From Thermomonas brevis (GTDB lineage Bacteria > Pseudomonadota > Gammaproteobacteria > Xanthomonadales > Xanthomonadaceae), in assembly GCF_014395425.1 (NCBI RefSeq), contig NZ_CP060711.1:2542001-2606000 (forward strand): a DNA stretch of 64,000 nt, read 5' to 3'. The notes under the pieces were generated by a model. It saw nothing but the letters and a program-made list of their open reading frames with translations. It made no database searches and was not told the DNA's origin. This document shows positions 36,746 through 47,641 of the stretch, one piece after another. The translations under genes and the position numbers were made by a program. Positions within the stretch are counted from its first letter, which is position 1, and each line of letters opens with the position of its first letter.

Positions 36746-37255
36746 GCCCCGCCCACAGCGCCACCAGCAGGCCGGCGGCGCACAGCACGAGGTCGATGCG
36801 ATCCAGCGCCAGCGTCAGCAGCAGCCAGGCGTAGGACGGCCCGATCTTCAGCGCCGATTCCCACGGCCGCAGGCCGAAGTTCTGGCCGACCTGGCCGGCG
36901 GCGATGAGGACGTTGGCGGCGGCGATCACGAAGACGGTCGCCAGCGTCGCCCAGGCCGCCCGCGAAACGCCGGCCGGCCATTTCGCCATCCGCAGCAGCA
37001 GCGCCATGTCCAGCGCGGCCAGCGGGGCCAGCCAGCTGCACTGCCGGTTCAGCGCCAGCGCCAGCAGCATCCAGAACGCGGCGAAGCCGGCGGCGCCCAG
37101 CGCCAGCAGGGGCAGGGCGTACCAGCGGGGCGAATCGGAAGGTGAGGGCATCGGCGGGAAGGCGGCAGCAGGCCGGCGATGATCCCATCGCGGACGGAGA
37201 CGGGCAATGGGATTGGGACTAGAATGGTACGGATTCGATCCCCACGTGCCCATTC

Positions 37256-37807
37256 ATGTACTCCCGCAGCAGCGAACCCGTCCGTTTCGAGCGCGATTGC
37301 GCCGCCGTCCTCGTCCCCCAGGGCGACGAAGTCACCCTGCCCGTCGGCACCGTGGGCTACATCACCCAGGCGCTGGGCGGCAGCTGGACGGTGTTCGTCG
37401 AAGGCAACCTGATGCGCATCGCCGGCAAGGACGGCGACGCCATCGGCAAGCCGCCGGTCGAGCCGCTGGCGCTGCCGGAAGGGGCGACCGACGAGGACGT
37501 CGAGCGGGTGGTCTGGGAGCAACTGCGCACCTGCTTCGACCCGGAGATCCCGGTCAACATCGTGGAGCTGGGGCTGGTTTACGTTGCCGAGCTGTACCGC
37601 ACCGAGCAGGGCGGGCGCGGCGTCCGCGTGCGGATGACCCTGACCGCGCCGGGTTGCGGCATGGGCGAGATCCTGGTCGACGACGTGCGCAGCAAGCTGG
37701 AGCAGATCCCGACCGTGGTCGACACCGACATCGAGCTGGTATTCGACCCGCCGTGGAACCAGACCATGATGTCCGACGTGGCCAGGCTGGAAACCGGGAT
37801 GTTCTGA
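37256..37807 (+). CDS. sufT: Putative Fe-S cluster assembly protein SufT
   Basis: A 183-residue protein with a MIP18/DUF59 domain in the C-terminal two-thirds (VVWEQLRTCFDPEIPVNIVE, TAPGCGMGEILVDDVRSKL and FDPPWNQTMMSDVAR) and the N-terminal extension seen in SufT (SLGTVGYITQAL-like TVGYITQALGGSWTVFVEG). The conserved Cys in the APGC motif is present. It helps mature Fe-S proteins. No other suf or isc genes lie in this window, so it is an isolated accessory gene here. Confidence 0.88.
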   Translation: MYSRSSEPVRFERDCAAVLVPQGDEVTLPVGTVGYITQALGGSWTVFVEGNLMRIAGKDGDAIGKPPVEPLALPEGATDEDVERVVWEQLRTCFDPEIPVNIVELGLVYVAELYRTEQGGRGVRVRMTLTAPGCGMGEILVDDVRSKLEQIPTVVDTDIELVFDPPWNQTMMSDVARLETGMF

Positions 37808-40448
<2,641 letters not shown>

Positions 40449-40477
40449 CGGTTCCGCAGTCCATTCGGCTTGTGTTC

Positions 40478-40506
40478 GACCCCGGCTTCGGCCGGGGTCT
40501 TTTTTT
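40478..40506 (+). terminator. Rho-independent terminator after the M4 protease
   Basis: GACCCCGGC (40478-40486) and GCCGGGGTC (40491-40499) form a perfect 9-bp stem around TTCG, followed by seven T. It is the clearest terminator in the window. Confidence 0.93.
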
Positions 40507-40559
40507 ATGCCCGCGGGATTCGGCGGGACGCGCGAGGCCGCGGCGCAGCCGGCGCCGCG

Positions 40560-41048
40560 TCAGTCGGCCGCTTCGAAGCGATTGGCCTCGACGTTCTTGC
40601 GCACGTGGTCCGGGCTCCAGATGCGGCCGTTCATGGCGATGTACACGCCTTCCGGCAGCGACTGCACCGCGCCGATCGCGCAGCCGATGTTGAACTCGGC
40701 ATCCGAGCCGCGGAAGCGCGCCGGACTGAGCGCGCCGGTCATCACGATGGTCTTGCCGAGGATGCTCTGCAGCACCTTGCCGGTGGCGACCATCGAGTCG
40801 GTGCCGTGGGTCACCAGCACGTGGCGGGTGGGTTGGGCGGCGATGGTGGCGCGGATCAGCTCGCGGTCGTCGTCGCTGATGTGCAGCGAATCCTTGCGCA
40901 GGATCGGGATCACGCTGAAGCGGAAGTTCACGCCCAGCTCGCGCAGGATCATGCCGATCTGCGGATCGCCGATCTGGTAGTCCGACTTGTCGTCGAAGTA
41001 GATCTTGTCGATGGTGCCGCCGGTGGTGACGATGAGCAGGTTGTCCAT
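40560..41048 (-). CDS. Asparaginase domain-containing protein (N-terminal domain only)
   Basis: A 162-residue protein matching only the N-terminal catalytic domain of type I/II asparaginases. LLIVTTGGTIDKIYF holds the first catalytic Thr, LVTHGTDSMVATGKVL the second TDS block and KTIVMTGALSPARF the next strand. The normal protein has about 330 residues and a second domain; here the sequence ends cleanly after NGRIWSPDHVRKNVEANRF. No C-terminal piece follows, so it is not a frameshift remnant. It probably belongs to the short asparaginase-like group of unknown activity. Confidence 0.85.
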   Translation of the reverse strand: MDNLLIVTTGGTIDKIYFDDKSDYQIGDPQIGMILRELGVNFRFSVIPILRKDSLHISDDDRELIRATIAAQPTRHVLVTHGTDSMVATGKVLQSILGKTIVMTGALSPARFRGSDAEFNIGCAIGAVQSLPEGVYIAMNGRIWSPDHVRKNVEANRFEAAD

Positions 41049-41088
41049 GCCGGCAATTGTCCGCCAAAACGCGCGGCGGCAACACGGG

Positions 41089-42666
41089 TCAGCCGGGCGG
41101 CAGGTTCAGCGCGGCGCGCAGCGGGTCGAGCGCCGCGCCGTAGGCCCGCGCCCGCGCGGTGTCGCCGCGCAGCGGCTGCCGCACCTGCGCCGCGCTGGCG
41201 GTGCGGACGCTGCGCCGCGCCTCGTGGAAGCGCAGGCAGATCGGGTCGAAGTCCAGCCCGCAGTCGGCCAGCAGGGCGCGGATGCGCGGCTCCGGGTCGG
41301 CCAGCAGGTCCTCGTAGCGGTGCAGGTGGATGCGCGCCGGATCGCGCGCGCGCCAGCGATCCATCGCTCGCTCGCAGCCGCGCAGGTACGCGGCGATGTT
41401 GCCCGGATCGTTGGCGAAATGCGGCTGGCTGTAGAACTGCTGCTTGAAGCAGGACCACGCGGTTTCCAGCGGGTCGCGGCGGGTTTCGATCACGGTGGCG
41501 CCGGGCAGCATCGCGCGCAGGATGCCGGCGTGCTTCCAGTTGTCCGGCTGCTTGTCGGTGAAGCGCGGACGCGTTGTACGCCAGCGCTCGGTGCGCTCGA
41601 GGTAGTCGCGGCCGAGGCGATGCCAGTCTTCCGCGCTGGCCTGCGGCACCCACTGCGGATAGGGCACGCCGTGCCGCTGCGATTCCTGCTGGAGGACGAT
41701 GCCGAGGTCGGGCAGTTCGCTGGCGCCTTCGACTTCGGGATGCGCGGCCAGGATCTGCTCGAACAGGGTGGAGCCGGAGCGCGGCAGGCCGACGATGAAC
41801 ACGACCTCCCGCCCGAGCTCGGGATCGAGCGGCGCGGGCAGGGTTTCGCTGGCGGCCAGCGCCTGTTCGACGAAGCGCTCGAACGCCTGCGCGCTCCACG
41901 GCGTCAGCCGCTGCTGCAGCGCATTGGCGGCGGCGAACGCGGCGAACGCCTCGGCGTGGCGGCCGCGATCCTCTTCCAGCTTGCCCAGCGCGTGGCCCAT
42001 CGCCACCCGGTCGGGGTCGGCCACGTCGCGGCGCTGCAACTGGGCGCGCAGCGTGGCCGCGTCGGCATCGTCCAGCGCCACCGTCTTGATGTTGGACAGC
42101 CCGCGCCAGGCGTCGCCGCAGGCCGGATGCAGGCGCAGCGCGGCGCGGTAGCGCGCCGCGGCTTCGTCGAAGCGGCCGGCGTGCGCCAGCGCATCGCCCA
42201 GCAGGACGGTGGCCGGCAGCAGTTCGGGCGCGAGCGTGCAGGCGCGTTCCAGCGCTTCGATGGCGGCCTCGGTGTCGCCGCGCTGCTGCAGGTTGCGGCC
42301 GAGGTTGAACCACGGCGTCGGCTGCCGCGGATCGAGTTCGCAGGCGCGCCGCCAGCTGTCCAGCGCGGCATCGGACTGGCCGCAGGCGGAGCGCGCGGTA
42401 CCGAGGTCGGCGTGCAGCAGGGCGTCGTCCGGCGTGATGTGCAGCGCGCGCTGCAGCGTGTCGATCGCCTGTGGCGCGCGGCGCGTGTGCAGCTGCAGGA
42501 TCGCCAGGTAGCGCAGCGGTTCCGGATGTTCCGGCGCCTGCCGGCAGGCCTGTTGCAGCAGCGCTTCCGCGCGCCGCGGGTCGCCGTCGCGCAACGCGCG
42601 CGCGCCGGCGTGGACCGTCGCGGCGAGCTCCGGGGCGAGCCCGGCCATGCGCGGATCGCCGTTCAT
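41089..42666 (-). CDS. TPR-repeat sulfotransferase
   Basis: A 525-residue two-domain protein. The N-terminal 260 or so residues are tetratricopeptide repeats (ALRDGDPRRAEALLQQACRQ, HADLGTARSACGQSDAALD, WFNLGRNLQQRGDTEAAIE). The C-terminal domain is a PAPS-dependent sulfotransferase with VFIVGLPRSGSTLFEQILAA, the 5'-phosphosulfate loop, and the 3'-phosphate segment VIETRRDPLETAWSCFKQQF. Similar fused proteins act on Tyr or sugars; the acceptor here is unknown. Coupled by ATGA to DUF2069, itself coupled to wrbA. Confidence 0.88.
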   Translation of the reverse strand: MNGDPRMAGLAPELAATVHAGARALRDGDPRRAEALLQQACRQAPEHPEPLRYLAILQLHTRRAPQAIDTLQRALHITPDDALLHADLGTARSACGQSDAALDSWRRACELDPRQPTPWFNLGRNLQQRGDTEAAIEALERACTLAPELLPATVLLGDALAHAGRFDEAAARYRAALRLHPACGDAWRGLSNIKTVALDDADAATLRAQLQRRDVADPDRVAMGHALGKLEEDRGRHAEAFAAFAAANALQQRLTPWSAQAFERFVEQALAASETLPAPLDPELGREVVFIVGLPRSGSTLFEQILAAHPEVEGASELPDLGIVLQQESQRHGVPYPQWVPQASAEDWHRLGRDYLERTERWRTTRPRFTDKQPDNWKHAGILRAMLPGATVIETRRDPLETAWSCFKQQFYSQPHFANDPGNIAAYLRGCERAMDRWRARDPARIHLHRYEDLLADPEPRIRALLADCGLDFDPICLRFHEARRSVRTASAAQVRQPLRGDTARARAYGAALDPLRAALNLPPG

Positions 42667-43001
42667 TCCGGGGTTCGGCGCTGCTCGCGGCGGGCGCGCA
42701 TGCCGGGCAGGCAGGCGGCATGAACGATGAGCAGCGCCAGCACGGTTTCGGCCAATGCGAACAGGCGCAGCGCGGGTTCGGACCACAGCATCATCACGCC
42801 GTGGCTGAACCAGAGCAGGGCCAGCATCGCGGCGGTGAAGCCGGCCCGATGCCAGCCGCGCAGGGCGGCGAGGCCGAGTAGGACGGGCGGCAGCGCGAAC
42901 ACCGTCAGGCCCGCCCAAAGATGGTTGTTGTGCAGCGACCAGGCGACGAACAGCGCCGCCAGCGCGAACAGGCACAGAGCCAGATAGCGCCGCGGCGTCA
43001 T
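42663..43001 (-). CDS. DUF2069 domain-containing membrane protein
   Basis: A 112-residue protein with three or four helices, starting MTPRRYLALCLFALAALFVA and followed by TVFALPPVLLGLAALRGWHR and LLWFSHGVMMLWSEPA. DUF2069 members are small membrane proteins of Xanthomonadaceae and Pseudomonas with no known function, often next to wrbA as here. Overlaps both neighbours by four bases. Confidence 0.85.
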   Translation of the reverse strand: MTPRRYLALCLFALAALFVAWSLHNNHLWAGLTVFALPPVLLGLAALRGWHRAGFTAAMLALLWFSHGVMMLWSEPALRLFALAETVLALLIVHAACLPGMRARREQRRTPE

Positions 43002-43591
43002 GCGTCCAGCCTCCGCGCCAGCTGCGCCACCCGCCGTCCCAGCGCGCGCGCCAGCGCGGCCTCGTCGTCGCTCAGCTCCGGATCGTCCCGCACGCCGGCC
43101 ACGTGGCTGGCGCCGTAGGGCGTGCCGCCGCTGCGGGTGGTGTTGAGCGCGGATTCGGTGAACGGAATGCCGGCGATCACGCAGCCGTGGTGCAGCAGCG
43201 GCACCAGCATGGTCAGCAGGGTCGATTCTTGGCCGCCGTGCATGGTCGCGGTGGACGTGAACGCCGCCGCCGGCTTGCCGACCAGCGTGCCGCTGGCCCA
43301 TTCCGCGCCGAGCGTGTCGAGGAAATGCTTCACCGGCGCGGCCATGTTGCCGAAGCGGGTCGGGCTGCCGAGCAGCAGGCCGGCGCATTCGGCCAGGTCG
43401 CGCTTTTCGACGTAGGGCGCGCCGTCCTCGGGTTCGGGCGGGGCGGCGATTTCGGTCACCGGCGCTACCGGCGGCAGCGTGCGCAGTCGCGCCTGCATGC
43501 CCTCGACTTCGCCGACGCCGCGCGCGATCTGCCGCGCCAGCCGCGCCACCGAGCCGCCGCGGCTGTAATACAGGACAAGGATCTCGGCCAT
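42998..43591 (-). CDS. wrbA: NAD(P)H:quinone oxidoreductase, WrbA type
   Basis: Tetrameric flavodoxin-like enzyme that reduces quinones with two electrons, guarding against redox-cycling stress, 197 residues. The FMN phosphate loop is LYYSRGGSVARLARQ near residue 6, and GSPTRFGNMAAPVKHFLD and STATMHGGQESTLLTM complete the FMN site. The ATG at 43591 starts the fold; an in-frame extension to 43648 is not conserved. First gene of wrbA-DUF2069-TPR/sulfotransferase. Confidence 0.93.
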   Translation of the reverse strand: MAEILVLYYSRGGSVARLARQIARGVGEVEGMQARLRTLPPVAPVTEIAAPPEPEDGAPYVEKRDLAECAGLLLGSPTRFGNMAAPVKHFLDTLGAEWASGTLVGKPAAAFTSTATMHGGQESTLLTMLVPLLHHGCVIAGIPFTESALNTTRSGGTPYGASHVAGVRDDPELSDDEAALARALGRRVAQLARRLDA

Positions 43592-43664
43592 GCGCGCCCA
43601 TCGTGTGCGGAGCGGGGCAGCATAGTGCAAGCGGCGCGTTCGTGGCATCGGTTACGCTTGCCGC

Positions 43665-44936
43665 ATGGAGCCGCTGGATTCCCTCTACCGCTGGAGCGAG
43701 CGCCTGCGCGATCCGGCCCGCGCCGGCAGCTTCGTCCGCTTCGTGCTGCGGCGCTTCCTCGACGACCGCCTGTTCGAGGCCGCCGGCGCGCTGTCCTACA
43801 CCTCCGCGTTCGCGCTGGTGCCGCTGTCGATGGTGGCGTTCGGCGTGCTGTCGGCGTTCCCGGTGTTCGACGCCTGGAGCGAGCGCCTCAGCGGCTACAT
43901 CTTCTCCAACTTCGTGCCGAGCGCGGCGCGCGCGGTGTCCGGTTACCTCACCGACTTCTCCTCGAACACCAAGTCGCTGACCACCGCCGGCGCGCTGGCG
44001 CTGATCGTCTCGCTGCTGGTGACGCTGAGCAGCGTCGAGTCGATCTTCAACCGGATCTGGCGGGTGCCGACCGCGCGGCCGAAGCTCGGCCGCTTCCTGG
44101 TCTACTGGACGGTGCTGACCCTGGGCACGCTGGTGGCGGCGGCCAGCCTGGCGCTGTCCACGCGGTTCTTCGCGCTGTCGGTGTTCGAGACGTTGCCGGG
44201 GCGCTGGCTGGAGGCGCTGATGCTGCGGCTGGCGCCGATGGCGATCGAGCTGCTGGCCTTCGCCGCGGTGTTCAAGGTGGTGCCGCACCGCACCGTCGCG
44301 TGGCGGCACGCGCTGGCCGGCGCGCTGCTGTCGATGCTGCTGTTCGAAGGCGTGAAGTCCGGGCTGGGCATGTACCTGGCGAGCTTCGATTCCTACCAGA
44401 AGATCTACGGCGCGGTGGCGCTGGCGCCGATCCTGATGCTGTGGATCTACCTGAGCTGGGTGTCGATCCTGTTCGGCGCCTCGCTCGCCTCGTCGATGTC
44501 GGCGTTCCGCTACCAGCCGAAGGCGCTGCGTCTGCCGCACGGCTACGAGCTGTACGGGCTGCTGCGCATGCTCGGCCGCTTCCAGCAGGCGCGCCGGCGC
44601 GGCGACGGCCTGAGCAGCGAGCGCATCCAGCAGCTGGAGCCCAGCCTGACCGACAGCATGGTCCAGCACCTGTTGGCGAAGATGGCGGAAATCAACGTGG
44701 TGCAGTGCGCCGAGAGCGGCGACTGGCTGCTGGCGCGCGATCTGGACGAGGTGCGCCTGGACGAGCTGTACGAAGCGGCGCAGCTGCGCGTGCCGGTGGA
44801 CGGCGCGCTGCCGCCGCTGGCGGACGACGCGCTGGGCAGCGCGGTGCGGCACACCATGGAGCAGTTGCGCGGGCCGCTGCACGACTTGCTGCGGCAGCCC
44901 GTTTCCAGCGTCTATGCCGGACTTTCGGAGGAATGA
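43665..44936 (+). CDS. YihY family inner membrane protein
   Basis: A 423-residue YihY/BrkB-type protein with six helices in its first 290 residues; [20 protein letters not shown] at the start and [20 protein letters not shown] near the end of the membrane part are typical. The C-terminal 130 residues are cytoplasmic with a winged-helix-like segment ([20 protein letters not shown]) found in the proteobacterial type. Once called ribonuclease BN by error; function remains unknown. Its stop overlaps the alternative upstream start (44933) of the TlpA-like gene. Confidence 0.9.
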   Translation: MEPLDSLYRWSERLRDPARAGSFVRFVLRRFLDDRLFEAAGALSYTSAFALVPLSMVAFGVLSAFPVFDAWSERLSGYIFSNFVPSAARAVSGYLTDFSSNTKSLTTAGALALIVSLLVTLSSVESIFNRIWRVPTARPKLGRFLVYWTVLTLGTLVAAASLALSTRFFALSVFETLPGRWLEALMLRLAPMAIELLAFAAVFKVVPHRTVAWRHALAGALLSMLLFEGVKSGLGMYLASFDSYQKIYGAVALAPILMLWIYLSWVSILFGASLASSMSAFRYQPKALRLPHGYELYGLLRMLGRFQQARRRGDGLSSERIQQLEPSLTDSMVQHLLAKMAEINVVQCAESGDWLLARDLDEVRLDELYEAAQLRVPVDGALPPLADDALGSAVRHTMEQLRGPLHDLLRQPVSSVYAGLSEE

Positions 44937-44941
44937 ATCGC

Positions 44942-45541
44942 ATGCGTGTCCGTCTTATCGCGCTGGCGCTGCCGGCCCTGCTCGCGGCCTGCGGGCCCGC
45001 GCCGGAGGCCGGCAAGGGCGCCGCCGCCAAACCGGCCGCCACGCCGGCGGCATCCGCACCGGCGAAGCCGGCCGCCGATGCGCAGGTGGAACGGCCCTCG
45101 TTGAAGGTGACTACCCTGGACGGCGCGGCCTACGACCTCGCCCAGCAGCGCGGCAAGTGGGTGATCGTCAACTACTGGGCGACCTGGTGCGGGCCGTGCT
45201 TGCAGGAGATGCCGGAGCTGTCGGCGCTGGCGGCGATGCGCCAGCACATCGCGGTGATCGGCCTGGCCTACGAGGAAACCACGCCCGAGGAACTGCGCGC
45301 GTTCCTGGCGAAGCGGCCGGTGGCGTATCCGATCGCGCCCATCGACGTGTACGACCCGCCGAAGGACTTCGGCGCGCCGCGCGGTCTTCCCACCACCTGG
45401 CTGATCGCGCCCGACGGCAAGCTGGTGCGCAAATACACCGGCCCGGTGACCGCGCGCATGCTGGAGGACGACATCGCCGCGTTCGGCGGGCCCAAGGCGG
45501 GCGCGAACGCGCCTGCGGACGGCGCCGGCAAGGCCGGCTGA
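44942..45541 (+). CDS. TlpA-family thioredoxin-like lipoprotein
   Basis: Exported membrane-anchored thiol-disulfide reductase, 199 residues. Lipoprotein signal peptide with lipobox LLAAC near residue 17, an Ala/Pro/Lys-rich linker, then a thioredoxin fold with [12 protein letters not shown]. The second ATG (44942) was chosen because GGAGG lies ten bases upstream; the first (44933) overlaps the yihY stop and has GGAGG only one base away, yielding three more residues. The TlpA/ResA group reduces cytochrome c apoproteins or other periplasmic thiols; the partner is unknown. Confidence 0.9.
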   Translation: MRVRLIALALPALLAACGPAPEAGKGAAAKPAATPAASAPAKPAADAQVERPSLKVTTLDGAAYDLAQQRGKWVIVNYWATWCGPCLQEMPELSALAAMRQHIAVIGLAYEETTPEELRAFLAKRPVAYPIAPIDVYDPPKDFGAPRGLPTTWLIAPDGKLVRKYTGPVTARMLEDDIAAFGGPKAGANAPADGAGKAG

Positions 45542-45810
45542 TGGCCGCCGCGCGCTTCGTCGTCACCGGCAAGGTGCAGGGCGTGTGGTTCCGCGCCTCC
45601 ACCCGCGACGAGGCGCTGCGGCTGGGACTGGCCGGGTATGCGCGCAATCTCGCCGACGGCAGCGTCGAGGTGCTGGCGGTCGGCGATGGCGAGGCGATCG
45701 CGGCGCTGGAGCGCTGGCTGCATCGCGGCCCGCCGCTGGCGCGGGTGGCGGGCGTGGCGCGTTCCGATGCGGACGCGGCGGGCGCCGTCGACGGGTTCGT
45801 GACCGGCTGA
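45541..45810 (+). CDS. acyP: Acylphosphatase
   Basis: An 89-residue enzyme that hydrolyses acyl phosphates. The catalytic Arg is in [16 protein letters not shown] and the Asn in [13 protein letters not shown], the two residues that define the family. The ATG shares a base with the preceding stop (TGATG). It stops six bases from the end of the convergent ppk2 gene. Confidence 0.94.
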   Translation: MAAARFVVTGKVQGVWFRASTRDEALRLGLAGYARNLADGSVEVLAVGDGEAIAALERWLHRGPPLARVAGVARSDADAAGAVDGFVTG

Positions 45811-45816
45811 GCGGCG

Positions 45817-46593
45817 TCAGGGCTTGAAGCCGGGGATCGGCTTGAGCGCGCCGTAGCGTTCCTTCGCCGGCTTGCCGGGCAGCGCCGGGAGGACGATGTC
45901 GGGCGCGTCGATGCGGGTGTCCGGCAGCCGGTCCAGCAGGTCGCGGATCAGGGTCAGCCGGCCCAGCTTCTGGTCGTTGAAATCCACCAGCGTCCACGGC
46001 GCGAAGCCGGTGTGGGTGGCCTTGAGCATCGCCTCGCGCGCCTCGGTATAGGCGCGGTAGCGCGTGCGCGCTTCGAGGTCGATGGGCGAGAGCTTCCAGC
46101 CCTTGAGGGGGTCGGCCAGCCGCTCGGCGAAGCGCTTTTCCTGCTTGTCCTGGTCGCAGCACAGCCAGTACTTGAACAGCAGGATGCCGTCCTCGACCAA
46201 CTGCCGCTCGAACTGCGGCGCGGCGCGCAGGAACGCGTCCACCTGCGCGTCGCTGGCGAAGCCCATCACCTTCTCGACGCCGGCGCGGTTGTACCAGCTG
46301 CGGTCGAACAGCGCGATCTCGCCGGCGGCGGGCAGATGCGCCGCGTAGCGCTGGAAATACCACTGCGTGGCCTCGCGCTCGGTCGGCTTGGGCAGCGCGA
46401 CGACCCGGCATTGGCGCGGGTTGAGGTGCTCGCGGATCGCGTCGATGGCGCCGCCCTTGCCGGCGGTGTCGCGGCCCTCGACCAGCACCACCAGCCGCCG
46501 GTCGGAGTGCTGCAGCCAGCGCGCGGCGTTCGCCAGCTCGACCTGCATCGGTTCCAGCAGCGCCTCGTACTCCTTGCGCTTGAGCTTGCTCAC
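45817..46593 (-). CDS. ppk2: Polyphosphate kinase 2 family protein
   Basis: A 258-residue P-loop kinase that uses polyphosphate to phosphorylate nucleotides, or the reverse. VVLVEGRDTAGKGGAIDAIR is Walker A, FDRSWYNRAGVEKVMGF covers Walker B and the lid, and LFKYWLCCDQDKQEKRFAE follows, all hallmark PPK2. Size and single domain fit class I (ADP-using). Starts with GTG overlapping the stop of the XRE gene (GTGA), so the two are an operon. Confidence 0.93.
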   Translation of the reverse strand: MSKLKRKEYEALLEPMQVELANAARWLQHSDRRLVVLVEGRDTAGKGGAIDAIREHLNPRQCRVVALPKPTEREATQWYFQRYAAHLPAAGEIALFDRSWYNRAGVEKVMGFASDAQVDAFLRAAPQFERQLVEDGILLFKYWLCCDQDKQEKRFAERLADPLKGWKLSPIDLEARTRYRAYTEAREAMLKATHTGFAPWTLVDFNDQKLGRLTLIRDLLDRLPDTRIDAPDIVLPALPGKPAKERYGALKPIPGFKP

Positions 46594-46922
46594 TTGCGCG
46601 CCGCCTTCGGCTTCATGCTGAGCGCAACGATCAGCAGCGCGCCCTGCTGGCGGCTGTTGAGGCTGCGGTAGGCGGCGAGCAGGTCGTGCTCGCCCTTGGT
46701 GCGGGCCGGGTCGAGCGTGCTGGCGAGTTCCGACAGCAGCGCGCCGGCCGGCACGCCGAACGCGCGCGCCAGCGCGTCGATCTGATCCTTGCCGGGAATC
46801 TTGTCGCCCTTGAGCCAGGCGTTGACGGTGCCGATGCCGGCGCGCGGGATGGCGGTGGCGATGTCGGCCACGGTCAGGCCGCTGGCCTTGCTGAGCAGTC
46901 GCAGGGTGGCGTCGATGGACAT
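46590..46922 (-). CDS. XRE-type helix-turn-helix protein
   Basis: A 110-residue DNA-binding protein. The helix-turn-helix is ASGLTVADIATAIPRAGIGTV, with the recognition helix continuing to NAWLKGDK, then GKDQIDALARAFGVP closes the Cro/CI fold. The C-terminal 45 residues (ELASTLDPARTKGEHDLLAA) form two more helices. The ATG at 46922 has AAGGGA six bases upstream; the ATG at 46928 has that site directly against it and is less likely. It is coupled to ppk2 and may regulate it. Confidence 0.83.
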   Translation of the reverse strand: MSIDATLRLLSKASGLTVADIATAIPRAGIGTVNAWLKGDKIPGKDQIDALARAFGVPAGALLSELASTLDPARTKGEHDLLAAYRSLNSRQQGALLIVALSMKPKAARK

Positions 46923-47007
46923 CGGCATTCCCTTGGTTGGGCGATGCCGTCGAGTGTAGAGCGGCTGCGGGGAGGGATGCACATCCCGATTTCCGCGCCG
47001 GTTTTTT

Positions 47008-47079
47008 GGACGCGGATCAACGCGGATGAACATCTGATTCAAGGAATTGATCCGCGCTCATTCGCGCTGATCCGCGTCC
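47008..47079. repeat. Large imperfect inverted repeat
   Basis: Arms 47008-47031 (GGACGCGGATCAACGCGG...) and 47056-47079 match as inverted copies at all but about three of 24 positions, separated by 24 nt. It fills most of the 182-nt gap between the GNAT gene and the XRE gene. On the minus strand it lies between those two genes and can form a long RNA hairpin. No gene is visible in the gap. Confidence 0.75.
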
Positions 47080-47104
47080 CAAGGTTCTTTTCGTGTCGCC
47101 CGCT

Positions 47105-47548
47105 TCAGAACCCCAGCGAATACCACTGCGTCGCGTCTTCCTGCCAACCGGCGGCGCGGTACAGCGCGCGCGCCGCGTCGTTGTCCTGGGTGGTTTCCAG
47201 CGAGATGCCGGCAGCGCCATCCTCGCGCGCGAACGCCGCGGCGGCGTCGAGCAGGCTGCGGGCCACGCCCTGCCGGCGCGCGCCGGCATCGACGTAGAGG
47301 TCGTTGAGGATCCACGTCTTCGCGGTGCGCACCGAGGAGAACATCGGATACAGCTGGACGAAGCCCACGGCCGCGCCGTCGCGCTTCGCCACCAGCACCG
47401 TCGATTCGCCGAAGCGCAGGCGTTCGCGCAGCCACTGGCGCGCGCGGGCGACGTCGGAAGGCTGGCCGTAGAACTGGCGGTAGGCGTCGAACAGCGCGGC
47501 CAGCGCGTCGAGGTCGGCCGGGCCGGCGCGGGAAATGGAAATCGTCAT
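47105..47548 (-). CDS. GNAT family N-acetyltransferase
   Basis: A 147-residue acetyl-CoA-dependent transferase. The fold is clear: ISRAGPADLDALAALFDAYR, then VAKRDGAAVGFVQLYPM, LYVDAGARRQGVARSLLDAA (the acetyl-CoA pyrophosphate loop) and DNDAARALYRAAGWQ. The ATG at 47548 is the start of the fold; upstream in-frame residues are not conserved. The acceptor is unknown. Alone on the minus strand after prfA, with a repeat element behind it. Confidence 0.88.
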   Translation of the reverse strand: MTISISRAGPADLDALAALFDAYRQFYGQPSDVARARQWLRERLRFGESTVLVAKRDGAAVGFVQLYPMFSSVRTAKTWILNDLYVDAGARRQGVARSLLDAAAAFAREDGAAGISLETTQDNDAARALYRAAGWQEDATQWYSLGF

Positions 47549-47641
47549 GGAAGTCCCTTGTGCGTCATGCCCATGAAGGCGGGCGGCCAGTGTCTTGAAC
47601 GATGTGCGCAAACGCTGGCATGCGCGCGGTGACGGCGCGCA

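Noticed and set aside
40449..41048. Asparaginase pseudogene or frameshift
   Set aside because: No C-terminal asparaginase sequence is found on either strand after the stop; the gap holds the protease terminator.
46590..47548. GNAT toxin and XRE antitoxin pair
   Set aside because: GNAT toxins of this kind use ribbon-helix-helix antitoxins; here the XRE gene is coupled to ppk2 and lies 182 nt from the GNAT gene across a repeat.
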